64,000 nt of DNA from an uncultured Novosphingobium sp. (GTDB lineage: Bacteria > Pseudomonadota > Alphaproteobacteria > Sphingomonadales > Sphingomonadaceae), in the NCBI GenBank assembly GCA_946886075.1, contig CAMPHR010000008.1, positions 1-64,000 of the forward strand, read 5' to 3'. This document shows, one piece after another, positions 8,244 through 18,788 of the stretch. The position numbers and the translations under genes are program-made. Under the pieces are notes generated by a model. It was not told the origin of the DNA. It did no database searches and saw nothing but the letters and a program-made list of their open reading frames with translations. Every line of letters begins with the position of its first letter. Positions within the stretch are counted from its first letter, which is position 1.

Positions 8244-9113
8244 CTAGCGCCGCCAGCGTGCCCAAATAGCCGTGGGTAGCTCCAACCCTCGCGCTTCTTC
8301 GCGCACGGCCAATTCGCCCGCTTCGACCGTGCCGGGAAGATCGACAAAGGCCTGCTTCAGCAACTCGCCAATCGCAAGCGCGGACATGCGCACGGCATAG
8401 ACGGTCAGGAACAGGAAGCGGCTATCCGCATCCAGCAGGCGGCGGCAATCCGCGATCAGCCGGGGCAGGTCCTCTTCCAGCCTCCAGATTTCGCCATCCG
8501 GCCCGCGGCCATATTTTGGCGGGTCGAGCAATATCCCGTCATAGCGCCGCGCGCGACGAACTTCTCGCGCGACGAACTTGGCGGCATCATCGACGATCCA
8601 GCGCACCGGGCGGTCTTCCATCCCCGACGCGGCGGCATTGGCGCGCGCCTGCGCGACCGACTTCTTCGACGCATCGACATGCACCATCTGCGCCCCGGCA
8701 GCCGACATCGCCAAAGTGCCGACACCAGTATAGCCGAACAGGTTCATGACCTGAGCATGCTCCAGCCCTGCTGTCTGCTCACGCATCCAGTTCCACACCG
8801 GCGCCATGTCAGGGAAGAAGCCCAGGTGCCGGAAAGGCGTGCAGCTCGCCTGGAACGTCACCTCATTCCAGCTGAGCGGCCAACCTTCGGCGGGCACCGG
8901 GCGATCATAGAACCATCGCCCCCCACCCTCTTCATCCGACCCGGGCACGAACTCGCCATCCGCCTGCCAGTCAGCGCTCGCGGGCGCCCACATTGCCTGC
9001 GGCTCAGGCCGAATGAAGCGATAGCGGCCATAGCGTTCGAGCTTGCGGCCATGACCCGAATCGATCAGGCCATAATCCGCCCATGGCTCACCGATGAGCG
9101 TGTCGAGCTTCAT
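8244..9113 (-). CDS. Class I SAM-dependent rRNA methyltransferase (RlmI-like)
   Basis: A 289-residue methyltransferase. Motif I is VMNLFGYTGVGTLAMSAAGA, motif II is HVDASKKSV, and motif IV is LDPPKYGRG, the DPPK signature of the RlmI/RlmKL C-terminal family. There is no PUA domain, so it is shorter than RlmI. It most likely methylates an rRNA cytosine or guanine, but the site cannot be read from the sequence. The ATG overlaps the thrC stop (ATGA), so it is translated with thrC. Confidence 0.87.
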   Translation of the reverse strand: MKLDTLIGEPWADYGLIDSGHGRKLERYGRYRFIRPEPQAMWAPASADWQADGEFVPGSDEEGGGRWFYDRPVPAEGWPLSWNEVTFQASCTPFRHLGFFPDMAPVWNWMREQTAGLEHAQVMNLFGYTGVGTLAMSAAGAQMVHVDASKKSVAQARANAAASGMEDRPVRWIVDDAAKFVAREVRRARRYDGILLDPPKYGRGPDGEIWRLEEDLPRLIADCRRLLDADSRFLFLTVYAVRMSALAIGELLKQAFVDLPGTVEAGELAVREEARGLELPTAIWARWRR

Positions 9114-10510
9114 GCCCGCGGCGTAGCGCGCTCCGCGACATAGGCGGTGATCGCTTCAAAGGTCGCGGGCAGCTTGGCATAGGCTTCCTCGCGGGCGAAC
9201 AGGTCGCCCATGCGGGTCGGCAGAGGTGGACGAAGGCCCGTGGCGCGCTCCACGGCTTCCCGGAATTTGGCGGGATGCGCCGTCGCCAGGGTGACGATCG
9301 GCACACCTGCCTCAACCTCCATCTCGCGCGCTGCGGCAAGACCGACGGCGGTATGCGGATCAATGACCTGACCCGCGCCATCGAAGGCCCAGCGGATTGC
9401 CATGTTCATCGCATCACCATCGACTCGCGCAGACGCGAACAACTTCGCCGCGCCAGCACGCTGCGCATTGGTGAGGCGCATTGCCCGGCTCGTTTCGAAT
9501 CCCTTCATCTGCTCGGCCAAGGCTGGACCGCCGCGGCCACCGGCGTCGAACAGCAGGCGTTCGAAATTCGAACTGATCTGGATGTCCATGCTGGGGGTGG
9601 ACGTCTGAACCACATGGCCTTGGCTATAGTCACCGTCCGCCAGCGCGCGGTGCAGAATGTCGTTCACGTTGGTCGCGACCATCAGCTTGGCGACCGGCAA
9701 GCCCATCTGCGCTGCCACATAGCCCGCGAACACGTCGCCGAAATTGCCGGTGGGTACCGAAAACGCAATCTGCCGTTCCGGCGCACCTAGCCTTACCGCA
9801 GCGTAGAAATAATAGACCACCTGCGCCATCAGCCGTGCCCAGTTGATGCTGTTCACTGCGGACAGATTGAACTTCTTCGAGAAAGCCGGATCGTTGAACA
9901 TCGCCTTTACGAGCGCCTGCGCGTCGTCAAAGCTACCCTCGATAGCGATATTGTGGACGTTGGGTGCGCGCACCGTGGTCATCTGGCGACGCTGCACATC
10001 GGACACGCGGCCTTCGGGATGCAGCATGAAGATGTCGATCTTCTCACTCCCAGCCACCGCGTCGATGGCTGCGGACCCGGTATCGCCCGAGGTCGCGCCG
10101 ACGATCGTCAAATGATCGTCGCGACGGGACAGGAACCGCTCGAACAACTGCCCCAGCAACTGCAGCGCCACGTCCTTGAACGCCAGCGTGGGTCCATGGA
10201 ACAGCTCCAGCAGCCAATGCTGATGATCCAGCTGGACCAGCGGCGTCACCGCCTTGTGGCTGAATCGGCCATAAGCGGCGGTGCAAAGCTCGCGCAGCTC
10301 GTCCTCGCTAAGGGAACCGGCGACATAGGGCGCCATGACGCGGACGGCGGTTTCGACATAGGACAGCCCCGCGAGCGCCCGTATGTCGGCTTCCGAGAAG
10401 CGCGGCCAGCTTTCCGGAACATAGAGGCCGCCATCGGACGCCAGCCCTGCCAGCGTCACATCCTCAAAACCCAGCGCAGGCGCGCTTCCCCTGGTGCTCA
10501 CATATTGCAT
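9110..10510 (-). CDS. thrC: Threonine synthase
   Basis: A 466-residue PLP enzyme that converts O-phosphohomoserine to threonine. The PLP lysine is K112 in GPTLAFKDVALQ; GATSGDTGSAAI and SVPTGNFGDVFAGY are further signatures. The start at MQYVSTRG is the family's usual N-terminus, although the frame is open another 43 codons upstream. It lies 44 bases after SURF1 and overlaps the rRNA methyltransferase, so the three probably share a transcript. The length is normal. Confidence 0.95.
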   Translation of the reverse strand: MQYVSTRGSAPALGFEDVTLAGLASDGGLYVPESWPRFSEADIRALAGLSYVETAVRVMAPYVAGSLSEDELRELCTAAYGRFSHKAVTPLVQLDHQHWLLELFHGPTLAFKDVALQLLGQLFERFLSRRDDHLTIVGATSGDTGSAAIDAVAGSEKIDIFMLHPEGRVSDVQRRQMTTVRAPNVHNIAIEGSFDDAQALVKAMFNDPAFSKKFNLSAVNSINWARLMAQVVYYFYAAVRLGAPERQIAFSVPTGNFGDVFAGYVAAQMGLPVAKLMVATNVNDILHRALADGDYSQGHVVQTSTPSMDIQISSNFERLLFDAGGRGGPALAEQMKGFETSRAMRLTNAQRAGAAKLFASARVDGDAMNMAIRWAFDGAGQVIDPHTAVGLAAAREMEVEAGVPIVTLATAHPAKFREAVERATGLRPPLPTRMGDLFAREEAYAKLPATFEAITAYVAERATPRA

Positions 10511-10554
10511 GATGGGGAAGCGCGGTAACGAGGCCGGAGCCCCGGAGCAAGCCT

Positions 10555-11196
10555 TTACGACGGGTCGCCCGATGATGGAGGCCGCCTGCGAAGCGCGAGC
10601 ACGTAAATGATCACGGCCACACCAGCGAAGAAGAACCACTGGATCGCGTAGGCGAGATGGTTGTTCGGGACATCCTCGACGCTCGGCGGCGCGACGGACT
10701 TAAACCCATTTGGCGCGCGTTCGGCGATCAGCATCGGGCGCAGCGGCAAGGCGTTGGCGGTGAAACGGGACAACAAGGTGCGGTGGTCAGGCTCCTCGGA
10801 AATCCAGCCTGCGACCTGCCCTCCCGTCCAGTCTGGCTTCAGGTCAGGCTGCTTGGCGACGCCCAACGCGACGAGCGCGCCGGGGCCTTCAGCGCCCGTG
10901 GCGCATTGTGCGATATAGCGATAGCCCACCGATCCATCGGCAGCTCTACCCGCCTCGGTCTGCCAGCCCACAACATTCAGGCAGTGGACCGAAGATCGCC
11001 GGAACAGCAGATCGGCGGCCACCGGCGCCATTTGCGGGTAGCTCACGGTCGGCTTGGCCGGATTGGCGGAGGCCAAGGCCAGCATCGCCTCTTTCTCGCC
11101 CCGTCGCTGCAACTGCCAGATACCAAGGGCGATCATCACGAGCACGGCGCCTGTCACGATGATGCTGGCGAAAAGGGGGATACGCCGCGTGGTCAC
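10555..11196 (-). CDS. SURF1-family cytochrome oxidase assembly protein
   Basis: A 213-residue inner-membrane protein with one helix at each end (VLVMIALGIWQLQRR near the N-terminus and WFFFAGVAVIIYVLALRR near the C-terminus) and a periplasmic loop between, the SURF1 topology. SURF1 helps insert heme a into subunit I of aa3 oxidase. The start is GTG. It lies downstream of coxC but beyond a strong terminator and a 250-base gap, so it probably has its own promoter. The small DUF983 gene often found between coxC and SURF1 in relatives is not present. Confidence 0.9.
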   Translation of the reverse strand: MTTRRIPLFASIIVTGAVLVMIALGIWQLQRRGEKEAMLALASANPAKPTVSYPQMAPVAADLLFRRSSVHCLNVVGWQTEAGRAADGSVGYRYIAQCATGAEGPGALVALGVAKQPDLKPDWTGGQVAGWISEEPDHRTLLSRFTANALPLRPMLIAERAPNGFKSVAPPSVEDVPNNHLAYAIQWFFFAGVAVIIYVLALRRRPPSSGDPS

Positions 11197-11285
11197 AGCG
11201 TAAACGCCAATAGGAACGATCGCCCGACCGATGCGAGCTGCCGGGGGCTAGGTTCGGGCTGACGATGCTGCCGGAGGGTATCCTC

Positions 11286-11310
11286 CGTCCTGCTTCCGGA
11301 CAGCAGGACG
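11286..11310 (-). other. Hairpin in the SURF1 upstream region
   Basis: An 8-bp perfect inverted repeat CGTCCTGC/GCAGGACG with a 9-base loop lies about 90 bases ahead of the SURF1 start, next to a smaller stem (GGAGG/CCTCC around 11274-11286). It may be a structured 5' leader. No known RNA family is recognised. Confidence 0.4.
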
Positions 11311-11390
11311 CCGGGAGAGGTAAAGCGGAGCGCGGATGGCCTTGCGAGGCTGAAAAAAGACATGAAGCTAGGCATAATTATCTTCGGCCC

Positions 11391-11421
11391 AAAAGAAAAC
11401 GGCCGGTTGTTACCGGCCGTT
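11391..11421 (-). terminator. Terminator of the cytochrome oxidase operon
   Basis: A perfect 10-bp stem AACGGCCGGT/ACCGGCCGTT with a 4-base loop. Read on the minus strand it is followed by TTTTCTTTT. It lies 26 bases after the coxC stop and separates the oxidase operon from SURF1. Confidence 0.9.
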
Positions 11422-11447
11422 CGCTCAGTTGATCGAGTGGGTGATGC

Positions 11448-12278
11448 TTAGCCGCCGTGCATCGGAGCGCCCCAGCCGCCCCACACGTAGATGGCGACGA
11501 AGAGGAACAGCCAAACGACGTCGACGAAGTGCCAGTACCAGGCAGCGGCCTCGAAACCGAAATGCTGCCGGGGGGTGAAGTGGCCCTTATAAGCGCGCAC
11601 CAGATTGACGATCAGGAAGATCGTGCCGACCAGAACGTGGAAGCCGTGGAACCCGGTCGCCATGTAGAAGGCCGAGCTATAGGGGCTGCCGCCGAACGGG
11701 AACGGGGCATGCGCATATTCATAAGCCTGGATCGACGAGAACAGCAGACCGAGAATGACGGTCAGCCACAGACCTTTCTTAAGGCCTTCGCGATCGCCAT
11801 GGATCAGGGCATGGTGCGCCCAGGTCACGGTCGTGCCCGAGCAGAGCAGGATCAGCGTATTGAGCAAGGGCAGCTCAAACGCGTTCATTACCTCGATGCC
11901 CTTGGACGGGAACATCCCTTCGATCGGGGCGAGCTGGCTCGGGAAGAGCGAGAAGTCGAAGAAGGCCCAGAACCAGCCAACGAAGAACATGACTTCCGAG
12001 GCAATGAACAGGATCATGCCGTAGCGCAGGTGAAGCTGCACCACCGGCGTATGGTCGCCCGCATGCGCTTCAGCGATCACGTTCGCCCACCAGCTGTACA
12101 TGGTGAACAGCACGCCTGCGACGCCGATCAGGAATACCCAGCCACCGCCAGCAGGCATCGCATCGGGGTGCATCCACATGATTGCGCCCACCGCCATGAC
12201 CAGCGCCGACATCGAACCGAATAGCGGCCAGATGCTGGGCGGTAGAATATGATAATCGTGCTGCTTGGCGCCTGCCAT
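11448..12278 (-). CDS. ctaE: Cytochrome c oxidase subunit III
   Basis: A 276-residue integral membrane subunit with seven hydrophobic helices. Typical segments are YHILPPSIWPLFGS at the start, SEVMFFVGWFWAFFD, and GFHGFHVLVGTIFL, ending in the last helix AAAWYWHFVDVVWLFLFVAI. It supports subunit I and proton entry in the aa3-type oxidase. I chose the start MAGAKQHD; upstream codons to 12347 lie in the spacer after ctaG. It is the last gene of the operon. Confidence 0.95.
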   Translation of the reverse strand: MAGAKQHDYHILPPSIWPLFGSMSALVMAVGAIMWMHPDAMPAGGGWVFLIGVAGVLFTMYSWWANVIAEAHAGDHTPVVQLHLRYGMILFIASEVMFFVGWFWAFFDFSLFPSQLAPIEGMFPSKGIEVMNAFELPLLNTLILLCSGTTVTWAHHALIHGDREGLKKGLWLTVILGLLFSSIQAYEYAHAPFPFGGSPYSSAFYMATGFHGFHVLVGTIFLIVNLVRAYKGHFTPRQHFGFEAAAWYWHFVDVVWLFLFVAIYVWGGWGAPMHGG

Positions 12279-12321
12279 GACGTACTCTTCCCTGTTCGCG
12301 TTCGCGTTATCGTGGATTGCC

Positions 12322-12897
12322 TTAGCTTGGCTTCTTGTCCTGCTCAACAGGATAGAAGGTGTAGCTCAGCGTAATTTCCTGCGTATCCCTATTGTCGGGA
12401 TCATTCAGGATTTTCGGATCAACATAATAGATCACCGGCATCCGCACCTGCTCACCGGGTTGCAATGTCTGCTGGGTAAAGCAAAAACATTGGATCTTGG
12501 TGAAGTAAGCGCCAGCCTGCGTCGGCGTCACGTTGAAGCTGGCGGTGCCGGTAACAGGCTTGTCCGACATGTTCTTCGCGATGAAGATCGCCATGTCGCG
12601 CGCCCCCACAGTGACGGTATCGGTGGGGTGCTCCGGATAGAATTTCCACGGCATCCCGGGCTGAACATTGGAGTCGAAGCGAATCGACATCATATGCCCA
12701 AGGGCCGGTTGCAACTTCACGTCAGCGGCCGCGCGCTGGGTCGTTCCGCCAAAGCCGGTCTGCTCGCAGAAGATCCGGTACAGCGGAACCGACGCGAAGC
12801 CCAATCCCAACATCGCCAATCCAACCCCGGCCATGGCAACCAGCGTGCGCCGGTTACGCCGGTCGCGGTCAAATGGCGAGGGAGGCAGGCTGGCCAT
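12322..12897 (-). CDS. ctaG: Cytochrome c oxidase assembly protein (Cox11, copper insertion)
   Basis: A 191-residue protein with one N-terminal membrane helix and a periplasmic domain. The copper-binding motif CFCF (C137, C139) is followed by LQPGEQVRMPVIYYVDP; a third conserved cysteine lies in YRIFCEQTG (C44). It delivers copper to the CuB site of subunit I. The ATG overlaps the preceding small gene's stop (TGATG); a TTG one codon earlier is the alternative start. Order and overlap fit the alphaproteobacterial oxidase operon. Confidence 0.94.
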   Translation of the reverse strand: MASLPPSPFDRDRRNRRTLVAMAGVGLAMLGLGFASVPLYRIFCEQTGFGGTTQRAAADVKLQPALGHMMSIRFDSNVQPGMPWKFYPEHPTDTVTVGARDMAIFIAKNMSDKPVTGTASFNVTPTQAGAYFTKIQCFCFTQQTLQPGEQVRMPVIYYVDPKILNDPDNRDTQEITLSYTFYPVEQDKKPS

Positions 12898-13028
12898 CAA
12901 TGCCCCCCGCCGATTTTCACGATCGTGATCGCGTAAAAAAGGATCACCAGCGCGCCTAGCAGGAGCCCCGTGATTAAGGCACGCGACTTCTGGCGGCTGC
13001 GAACCTGCTTTTCATCTTCAGGCGTCAC
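12897..13028 (-). CDS. Small single-helix membrane protein of the oxidase operon (43 aa)
   Basis: A 43-residue frame starting GTG reads as a charged N-terminus ([17 protein letters not shown]), one hydrophobic helix ([20 protein letters not shown]) and a short tail KIGGGH. It is locked in place by overlaps on both sides: GTGA with the ctaB stop and TGATG with the ctaG start. Small proteins of this form between ctaB and ctaG are familiar in alphaproteobacteria; a role in oxidase assembly or as a small subunit is inferred from position only. It is short enough to be missed by automatic callers. Confidence 0.82.
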   Translation of the reverse strand: MTPEDEKQVRSRQKSRALITGLLLGALVILFYAITIVKIGGGH

Positions 13029-13945
13029 GCGAACACCCACCGGTCAACCACGACTGCTCCGAACAGCGCGAAAAGGTAGAAAATCGAATATTTGAACAGC
13101 CGTCGCTCAGGACCCATGCGGTTTGGATCGGTTTCGCGGCGCCGATATACGTCAAACGCGAATATGACGAACAAGCCCGTACCCAGCAAAGCGGTAACGC
13201 CGTAAATTAAACCCGTAAGGCGTAGCAGGACCGGCGCCATCGCCGCAGCCGCCATGATCGCGGTGTAAAACCAGATTTGTCGACGCGTCGCGACTTCGCC
13301 GGATACGACCGGCAACATCGGAATATTCGCCGCCGAATAGTCGGTCTTCACAAACAGGGCGAGGGCCCAGAAATGCGGGGGCGTCCAGAAGAAGGTGAGC
13401 ATGAAGAGCGCCACAGGGAGAGCGCCGACATCGCCCGTCACGGCTGCCCAGCCAATGACCGGCGGAAAGGCGCCCGCCGCACCACCAATCACGATATTCT
13501 GCGCAGTCCGCGGCTTCAGCCAAATAGTATAGATGAAAACATAAAAGAGGATCGACACAGCCAGGATAGCAGCGGCGAGCCAGTTTGTCGCCACGCCCAT
13601 CAGCAGGACCGAGAAGAAGGAGAGGCCGACGCCAAAGTGAAGGGCCGATTGACGATCCATCCGTCCTGCGGGCAGCGGCCGGTTAGCCGTGCGCTTCATC
13701 TTCGCGTCGATGTCGGCTTCATACCATTGGTTCAGGCTCGCCGCCGCCCCTGCGCCAAGCGCAATACAGAGGATGGCTGTGAAGGCGAGCACGGGATGGA
13801 TATCGCCTGGCGCAGCAAGAAGGCCGCAAAGGCCGGTGAAGACCACCAAGGTCATCACACGCGGCTTGGTCAACGCGACGAAATCCCGCCAATGTGCAGG
13901 CATCGGGGAAGCAGCGCTCCCAGTCATGAACGGCGAACTTGCCAT
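13025..13945 (-). CDS. ctaB: Protoheme IX farnesyltransferase (heme O synthase)
   Basis: A 306-residue UbiA-family prenyltransferase with about nine membrane helices. It makes heme O from heme B and farnesyl diphosphate, the first step to heme A. The polyprenyl-diphosphate site reads [20 protein letters not shown] (the N/DxxxD motif), and a second loop contains [10 protein letters not shown] chose the ATG at 13945; AGGAG lies rather close, three bases upstream, so a start a few codons further in is possible. It overlaps the 43-residue gene. Confidence 0.93.
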   Translation of the reverse strand: MASSPFMTGSAASPMPAHWRDFVALTKPRVMTLVVFTGLCGLLAAPGDIHPVLAFTAILCIALGAGAAASLNQWYEADIDAKMKRTANRPLPAGRMDRQSALHFGVGLSFFSVLLMGVATNWLAAAILAVSILFYVFIYTIWLKPRTAQNIVIGGAAGAFPPVIGWAAVTGDVGALPVALFMLTFFWTPPHFWALALFVKTDYSAANIPMLPVVSGEVATRRQIWFYTAIMAAAAMAPVLLRLTGLIYGVTALLGTGLFVIFAFDVYRRRETDPNRMGPERRLFKYSIFYLFALFGAVVVDRWVFA

Positions 13946-14059
13946 ATGCTCCTCATGCGGCAGCCCGGCGCCATCAGGGGCACCGGGACTGCTAACCTTG
14001 GGTCTACGATCCCTATCGCTACCCGGCATCCTCCTGGATGCTTTCCTTCTAGCCGATCG

Positions 14060-15739
<1,680 letters not shown>

Positions 15740-15744
15740 TTACA

Positions 15745-16752
15745 TCAAAGTTTTTGGGCGGGGGCGGCGGCAGGTGCGGCCGGAGCAGCAGCGGCGGTGG
15801 CCGCCGGAGCGGCGCCTTGCAGCTTGCCACCCTGCGAGAGGACCCACTGATCGAACTGAGCGGGAGGCAGCGCCTCGATCGCGATCGGCATGAAGGCGTG
15901 ACGCGCGCCGCACAATTCGGAACATTGGCCGTAATAGACGCCCGGCTTCTCAATGGTGAAGGTCTTCTCATTGAGGCGGCCCGGCACAGCGTCCATCTTC
16001 ACCCAGAGCGACGGCACGGCAAAGGCGTGAATCACGTCGGCGCCGGTGATGATCAGCTTGATCGGACGGCCAGCGGGAAGAACCAGGCGATTGTCGGGCG
16101 CCAGCAGATAAGGCTCGCCATTAGCCTCGGCCTTTTCCTTGGGCAGCATGTTCGAGACGAATTCGGGGATGCCGTTGTCGGGATATTCATAGCCCCAATA
16201 CCATTGGTAGCCAGTCACCTTCACCGTCACCGCATCCTTGGGAGCGGGCTTATACTGATCAGCCAGCAAGCCGATCGAAGGCACCGCGATCACCAGCAGG
16301 ATGATGACCGGGACGACGGTCCAGATCACTTCGATCACTGCATTGTGCGAGGTCTTCGAGGGCACCGGGTTGGCGCTGCGGCGGAAGCGGACCATGACAT
16401 AGAGCATCAGGATCAGCACGAAGACCGAAATGATCGTGATGAGCGGCAGCAGCAGCACGTCGTGCAGCCAGCGGGCCGTGTGGCCGGTCGGGCTGAACTG
16501 TTCCTGCAAGGTGATTTCGCCCGGGCGCGGCATGCCGATGCCTTCGGTCGGCTTCATCCGGGCAGGCGCAGCGACCTTCGCAGCTTCGGCAGCGGGAGCC
16601 GCCGCATTGCCAGCCGATTCGGCCGGGGCGGCAGCATTGTCCGCAGCGGCAGCGACGGCAGAATTATCCTGCGCCAGCGCCTGACTGTTCAACGCCGATG
16701 CAGGCGCAAAGGCCAGCAACCCGGCGAGAACGAGCGATTTCACCATTTTCAT
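15745..16752 (-). CDS. ctaC: Cytochrome c oxidase subunit II
   Basis: A 335-residue subunit with a signal peptide, an Ala-rich periplasmic linker, two membrane helices and a cupredoxin domain. The CuA site is QCSELCGARHAFM with C277, C281, H285 and M288. It accepts electrons from cytochrome c. Two low-complexity stretches are unusual: an Ala-rich region after the signal peptide (about residues 30-65) and an Ala/Pro tail over the last 20 residues. It is the first gene of the operon, with a 278-base upstream region. Confidence 0.96.
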   Translation of the reverse strand: MKMVKSLVLAGLLAFAPASALNSQALAQDNSAVAAAADNAAAPAESAGNAAAPAAEAAKVAAPARMKPTEGIGMPRPGEITLQEQFSPTGHTARWLHDVLLLPLITIISVFVLILMLYVMVRFRRSANPVPSKTSHNAVIEVIWTVVPVIILLVIAVPSIGLLADQYKPAPKDAVTVKVTGYQWYWGYEYPDNGIPEFVSNMLPKEKAEANGEPYLLAPDNRLVLPAGRPIKLIITGADVIHAFAVPSLWVKMDAVPGRLNEKTFTIEKPGVYYGQCSELCGARHAFMPIAIEALPPAQFDQWVLSQGGKLQGAAPAATAAAAPAAPAAAPAQKL

Positions 16753-17030
16753 AAGCGTCTTCTTACCCCGTAACCCCTTGGCGCCGCTGCAACGAAGGCG
16801 CGCGCATACGCGTCCCCCTCCGCCCGGTCGGTCTGCCGCGGCTTATAGGCATGCTTTTTTCCTGCCTCAAGCGGGCAGGAGCAGATTTTCTTCGCTGTTG
16901 CAACGCCCCGGCCGTCCGCCTATCTCGCACCTCGCGCGCAGGGGCGCGATCATGGTTACCCATGTTAAAGGATTTAAGTGCCGGACGGCTCGAGGCAGCC
17001 GGGGCATGTGCTGATGGATCGATATAGCGG
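16753..17030. promoter_or_regulatory. Divergent promoter region ctaC / pyrE
   Basis: A 278-base gap between divergent genes must hold both promoters. It contains a T-run next to a hairpin CCTGCC/GGCAGG near 16861-16879 and an AT-richer stretch near 16960-16980. I see no recognisable operator or riboswitch. Confidence 0.4.
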
Positions 17031-17612
17031 ATGACCGACGAGGAAGTACTGGCAGAATTCAGGGCGGCAGGAGCTTTGCTCGAAGGGCATTTCATTCTGT
17101 CTTCCGGCCGCCGCAGCGCCAATTATCTGCAGTGCGCGCGCGTGTTGATGAACGCCGAGCGCGCAGGCCGCTTGGCGCGGGCCGTTGTGCAACAATTGCC
17201 GCGCGAAATGCGGCAGGAGATTGACCTTGTCGTGTCTCCGGCGATGGGCGGCCTCATCATCGGACATGAAGTGGGCCGCGCGCTTGACAAGGATGCGGTC
17301 TTTCTTGAGCGGCCGGAAGGCACCTTCGAACTGCGCCGGGGCTTTAGCATCATGCCTGGTCAGAAGGTGCTGATGGTAGAAGACGTCGTGACCACCGGCC
17401 TGTCCTCGCGTCAGGCGATCGAAGCAGTCGAAGCTGAGGGCGGGATCGTCCTCGCCGAAGTTGCTCTGGTCGATCGGTCCGCGGGCGAGGTGGACCTTGG
17501 CGTCCCCTTCTACCCGCTCGTCAGCATCAACTTCCCGGTCTATGAAGCAGAGGATGTGCCGCCTGAACTCGCGGCCATTCCCGCGATCAAGCCCGGAAGC
17601 CGGAAACAATAG
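17031..17612 (+). CDS. pyrE: Orotate phosphoribosyltransferase
   Basis: A 193-residue enzyme that joins orotate to PRPP in pyrimidine synthesis. The PRPP-binding loop is [14 protein letters not shown] near residue 115; [16 protein letters not shown] is the N-terminal signature. It starts an apparent five-gene run with pdxJ, acpS, lepB and an AI-2E-type permease. The spacer to pdxJ is 5 bases. The ribosome-binding site is weak. Confidence 0.95.
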   Translation: MTDEEVLAEFRAAGALLEGHFILSSGRRSANYLQCARVLMNAERAGRLARAVVQQLPREMRQEIDLVVSPAMGGLIIGHEVGRALDKDAVFLERPEGTFELRRGFSIMPGQKVLMVEDVVTTGLSSRQAIEAVEAEGGIVLAEVALVDRSAGEVDLGVPFYPLVSINFPVYEAEDVPPELAAIPAIKPGSRKQ

Positions 17613-17617
17613 GCATT

Positions 17618-18355
17618 ATGCAGCACTCCCCCGCCCACCTGCGCCTGGGTGTCAACATCGACCATGTTGCCACGATCCGGAACGCGCGCGGGGGAGAGCA
17701 TCCCGATCCGGTCAAGGCTGCGTTGCTGGCCGTGAAGGCAGGCGCGGACGGGATCACCGCCCATCTGCGTGAAGACCGGCGGCATATCCGCGACGAGGAT
17801 ATCGCAACCTTGATGGCGGCGCTTGCGGTTCCGTTAAATCTGGAGATGGCAGCAACGCAGGAGATGCTGGGCATTGCGCTGAAGCATCGCCCGCATGCCG
17901 CCTGCATCGTGCCGGAAAAGCGCGAGGAACGCACGACCGAAGGCGGGCTGGACGCAGCGGGCCAGATCGAAATGCTGCGGCCGATCGTCACAGCGCTGAG
18001 CGAGGCGGGGATACGCGTCAGCCTGTTCATCGAGCCTGATCCGGCGCAGATCGAAGCGGCCATGCGGCTGGGCGCTCCGGTGGTGGAGTTTCACACGGGC
18101 CGCTATGCTCATTTATCGGGTGCCGAACGCGCCGAGGAGCTGCGGCGTCTATCGGACGCGGCGGCTTTGGCGGCGAAGAACGGGATCGAGCCTCATGCCG
18201 GTCATGGCCTGACCTTCGACAATGTCGGCCCGGTGGCAGCGATCCCGCAAGTTGCTGAACTCAATATCGGCCACTTCCTGATCGGCGAGGCCCTGTTCAG
18301 CGGGCTGGAAAGCAGCATCCGCGAGATGCGGCGGCAGATGGATCTTGTCCGTTGA
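17618..18355 (+). CDS. pdxJ: Pyridoxine 5'-phosphate synthase
   Basis: A 245-residue TIM-barrel enzyme that condenses 3-amino-2-oxopropyl phosphate with deoxyxylulose 5-phosphate to make vitamin B6. [18 protein letters not shown] at the start, [15 protein letters not shown] and [11 protein letters not shown] are diagnostic. The stop overlaps the acpS TTG start. The pdxJ-acpS-lepB order is common in alphaproteobacteria. pdxH of the same pathway lies about 40 kb away in this window. Confidence 0.96.
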   Translation: MQHSPAHLRLGVNIDHVATIRNARGGEHPDPVKAALLAVKAGADGITAHLREDRRHIRDEDIATLMAALAVPLNLEMAATQEMLGIALKHRPHAACIVPEKREERTTEGGLDAAGQIEMLRPIVTALSEAGIRVSLFIEPDPAQIEAAMRLGAPVVEFHTGRYAHLSGAERAEELRRLSDAAALAAKNGIEPHAGHGLTFDNVGPVAAIPQVAELNIGHFLIGEALFSGLESSIREMRRQMDLVR

Positions 18356-18753
18356 TCATCGGCCTTGGCTCTGACCTGTGCAACATAGAGCGTATTCAAA
18401 ATTCGCTCGACCGTTTCGGCGCGCGGTTCGAACAGCGCGTCTTCACGCAAGTCGAACGGGCCAAGGCCGACCGGCGGCCCTTCACCAAGGCGGGCACGCT
18501 GGCGAAGCGCTTCGCCGCCAAGGAAGCTTTTTCAAAGGCAGTCGGCACAGGGTTCAATCGCGGCGTGTTCATGAAGGACATCGGCGTCGTCAACCGGCCC
18601 GGTGGCGCTCCCACGTTGGAGCTGACGGGCGGCGCGCTTCTGCAGCTGGAGGGTATGATTCCCGCAGGCCATAAGCCGGTCATTCACCTGACGCTAACCG
18701 ATGATCATCCATGGGCGCAGGCGTTCGTGATCATCGAGGCCCTGCCCCAGTGA
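18352..18753 (+). CDS. acpS: Holo-[acyl-carrier-protein] synthase
   Basis: A 133-residue enzyme that moves phosphopantetheine from CoA to acyl carrier protein. [14 protein letters not shown] holds the magnesium-binding aspartate, and [16 protein letters not shown] is the second signature. The start is a TTG inside the pdxJ stop (TTGA); no ATG exists before the conserved core. The length is normal. Confidence 0.95.
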   Translation: MIIGLGSDLCNIERIQNSLDRFGARFEQRVFTQVERAKADRRPFTKAGTLAKRFAAKEAFSKAVGTGFNRGVFMKDIGVVNRPGGAPTLELTGGALLQLEGMIPAGHKPVIHLTLTDDHPWAQAFVIIEALPQ

Positions 18754-18788
18754 CGGCCATCCCGCCACGATCCGAAACGCCCAGCACA

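Noticed and set aside
11193..11375. 60-codon open frame overlapping the SURF1 start by 4 bases
   Set aside because: The overlap is tempting, but the product is Arg/Ser/Pro-rich with no helix or domain, and it lies across two hairpins. It does not resemble DUF983.
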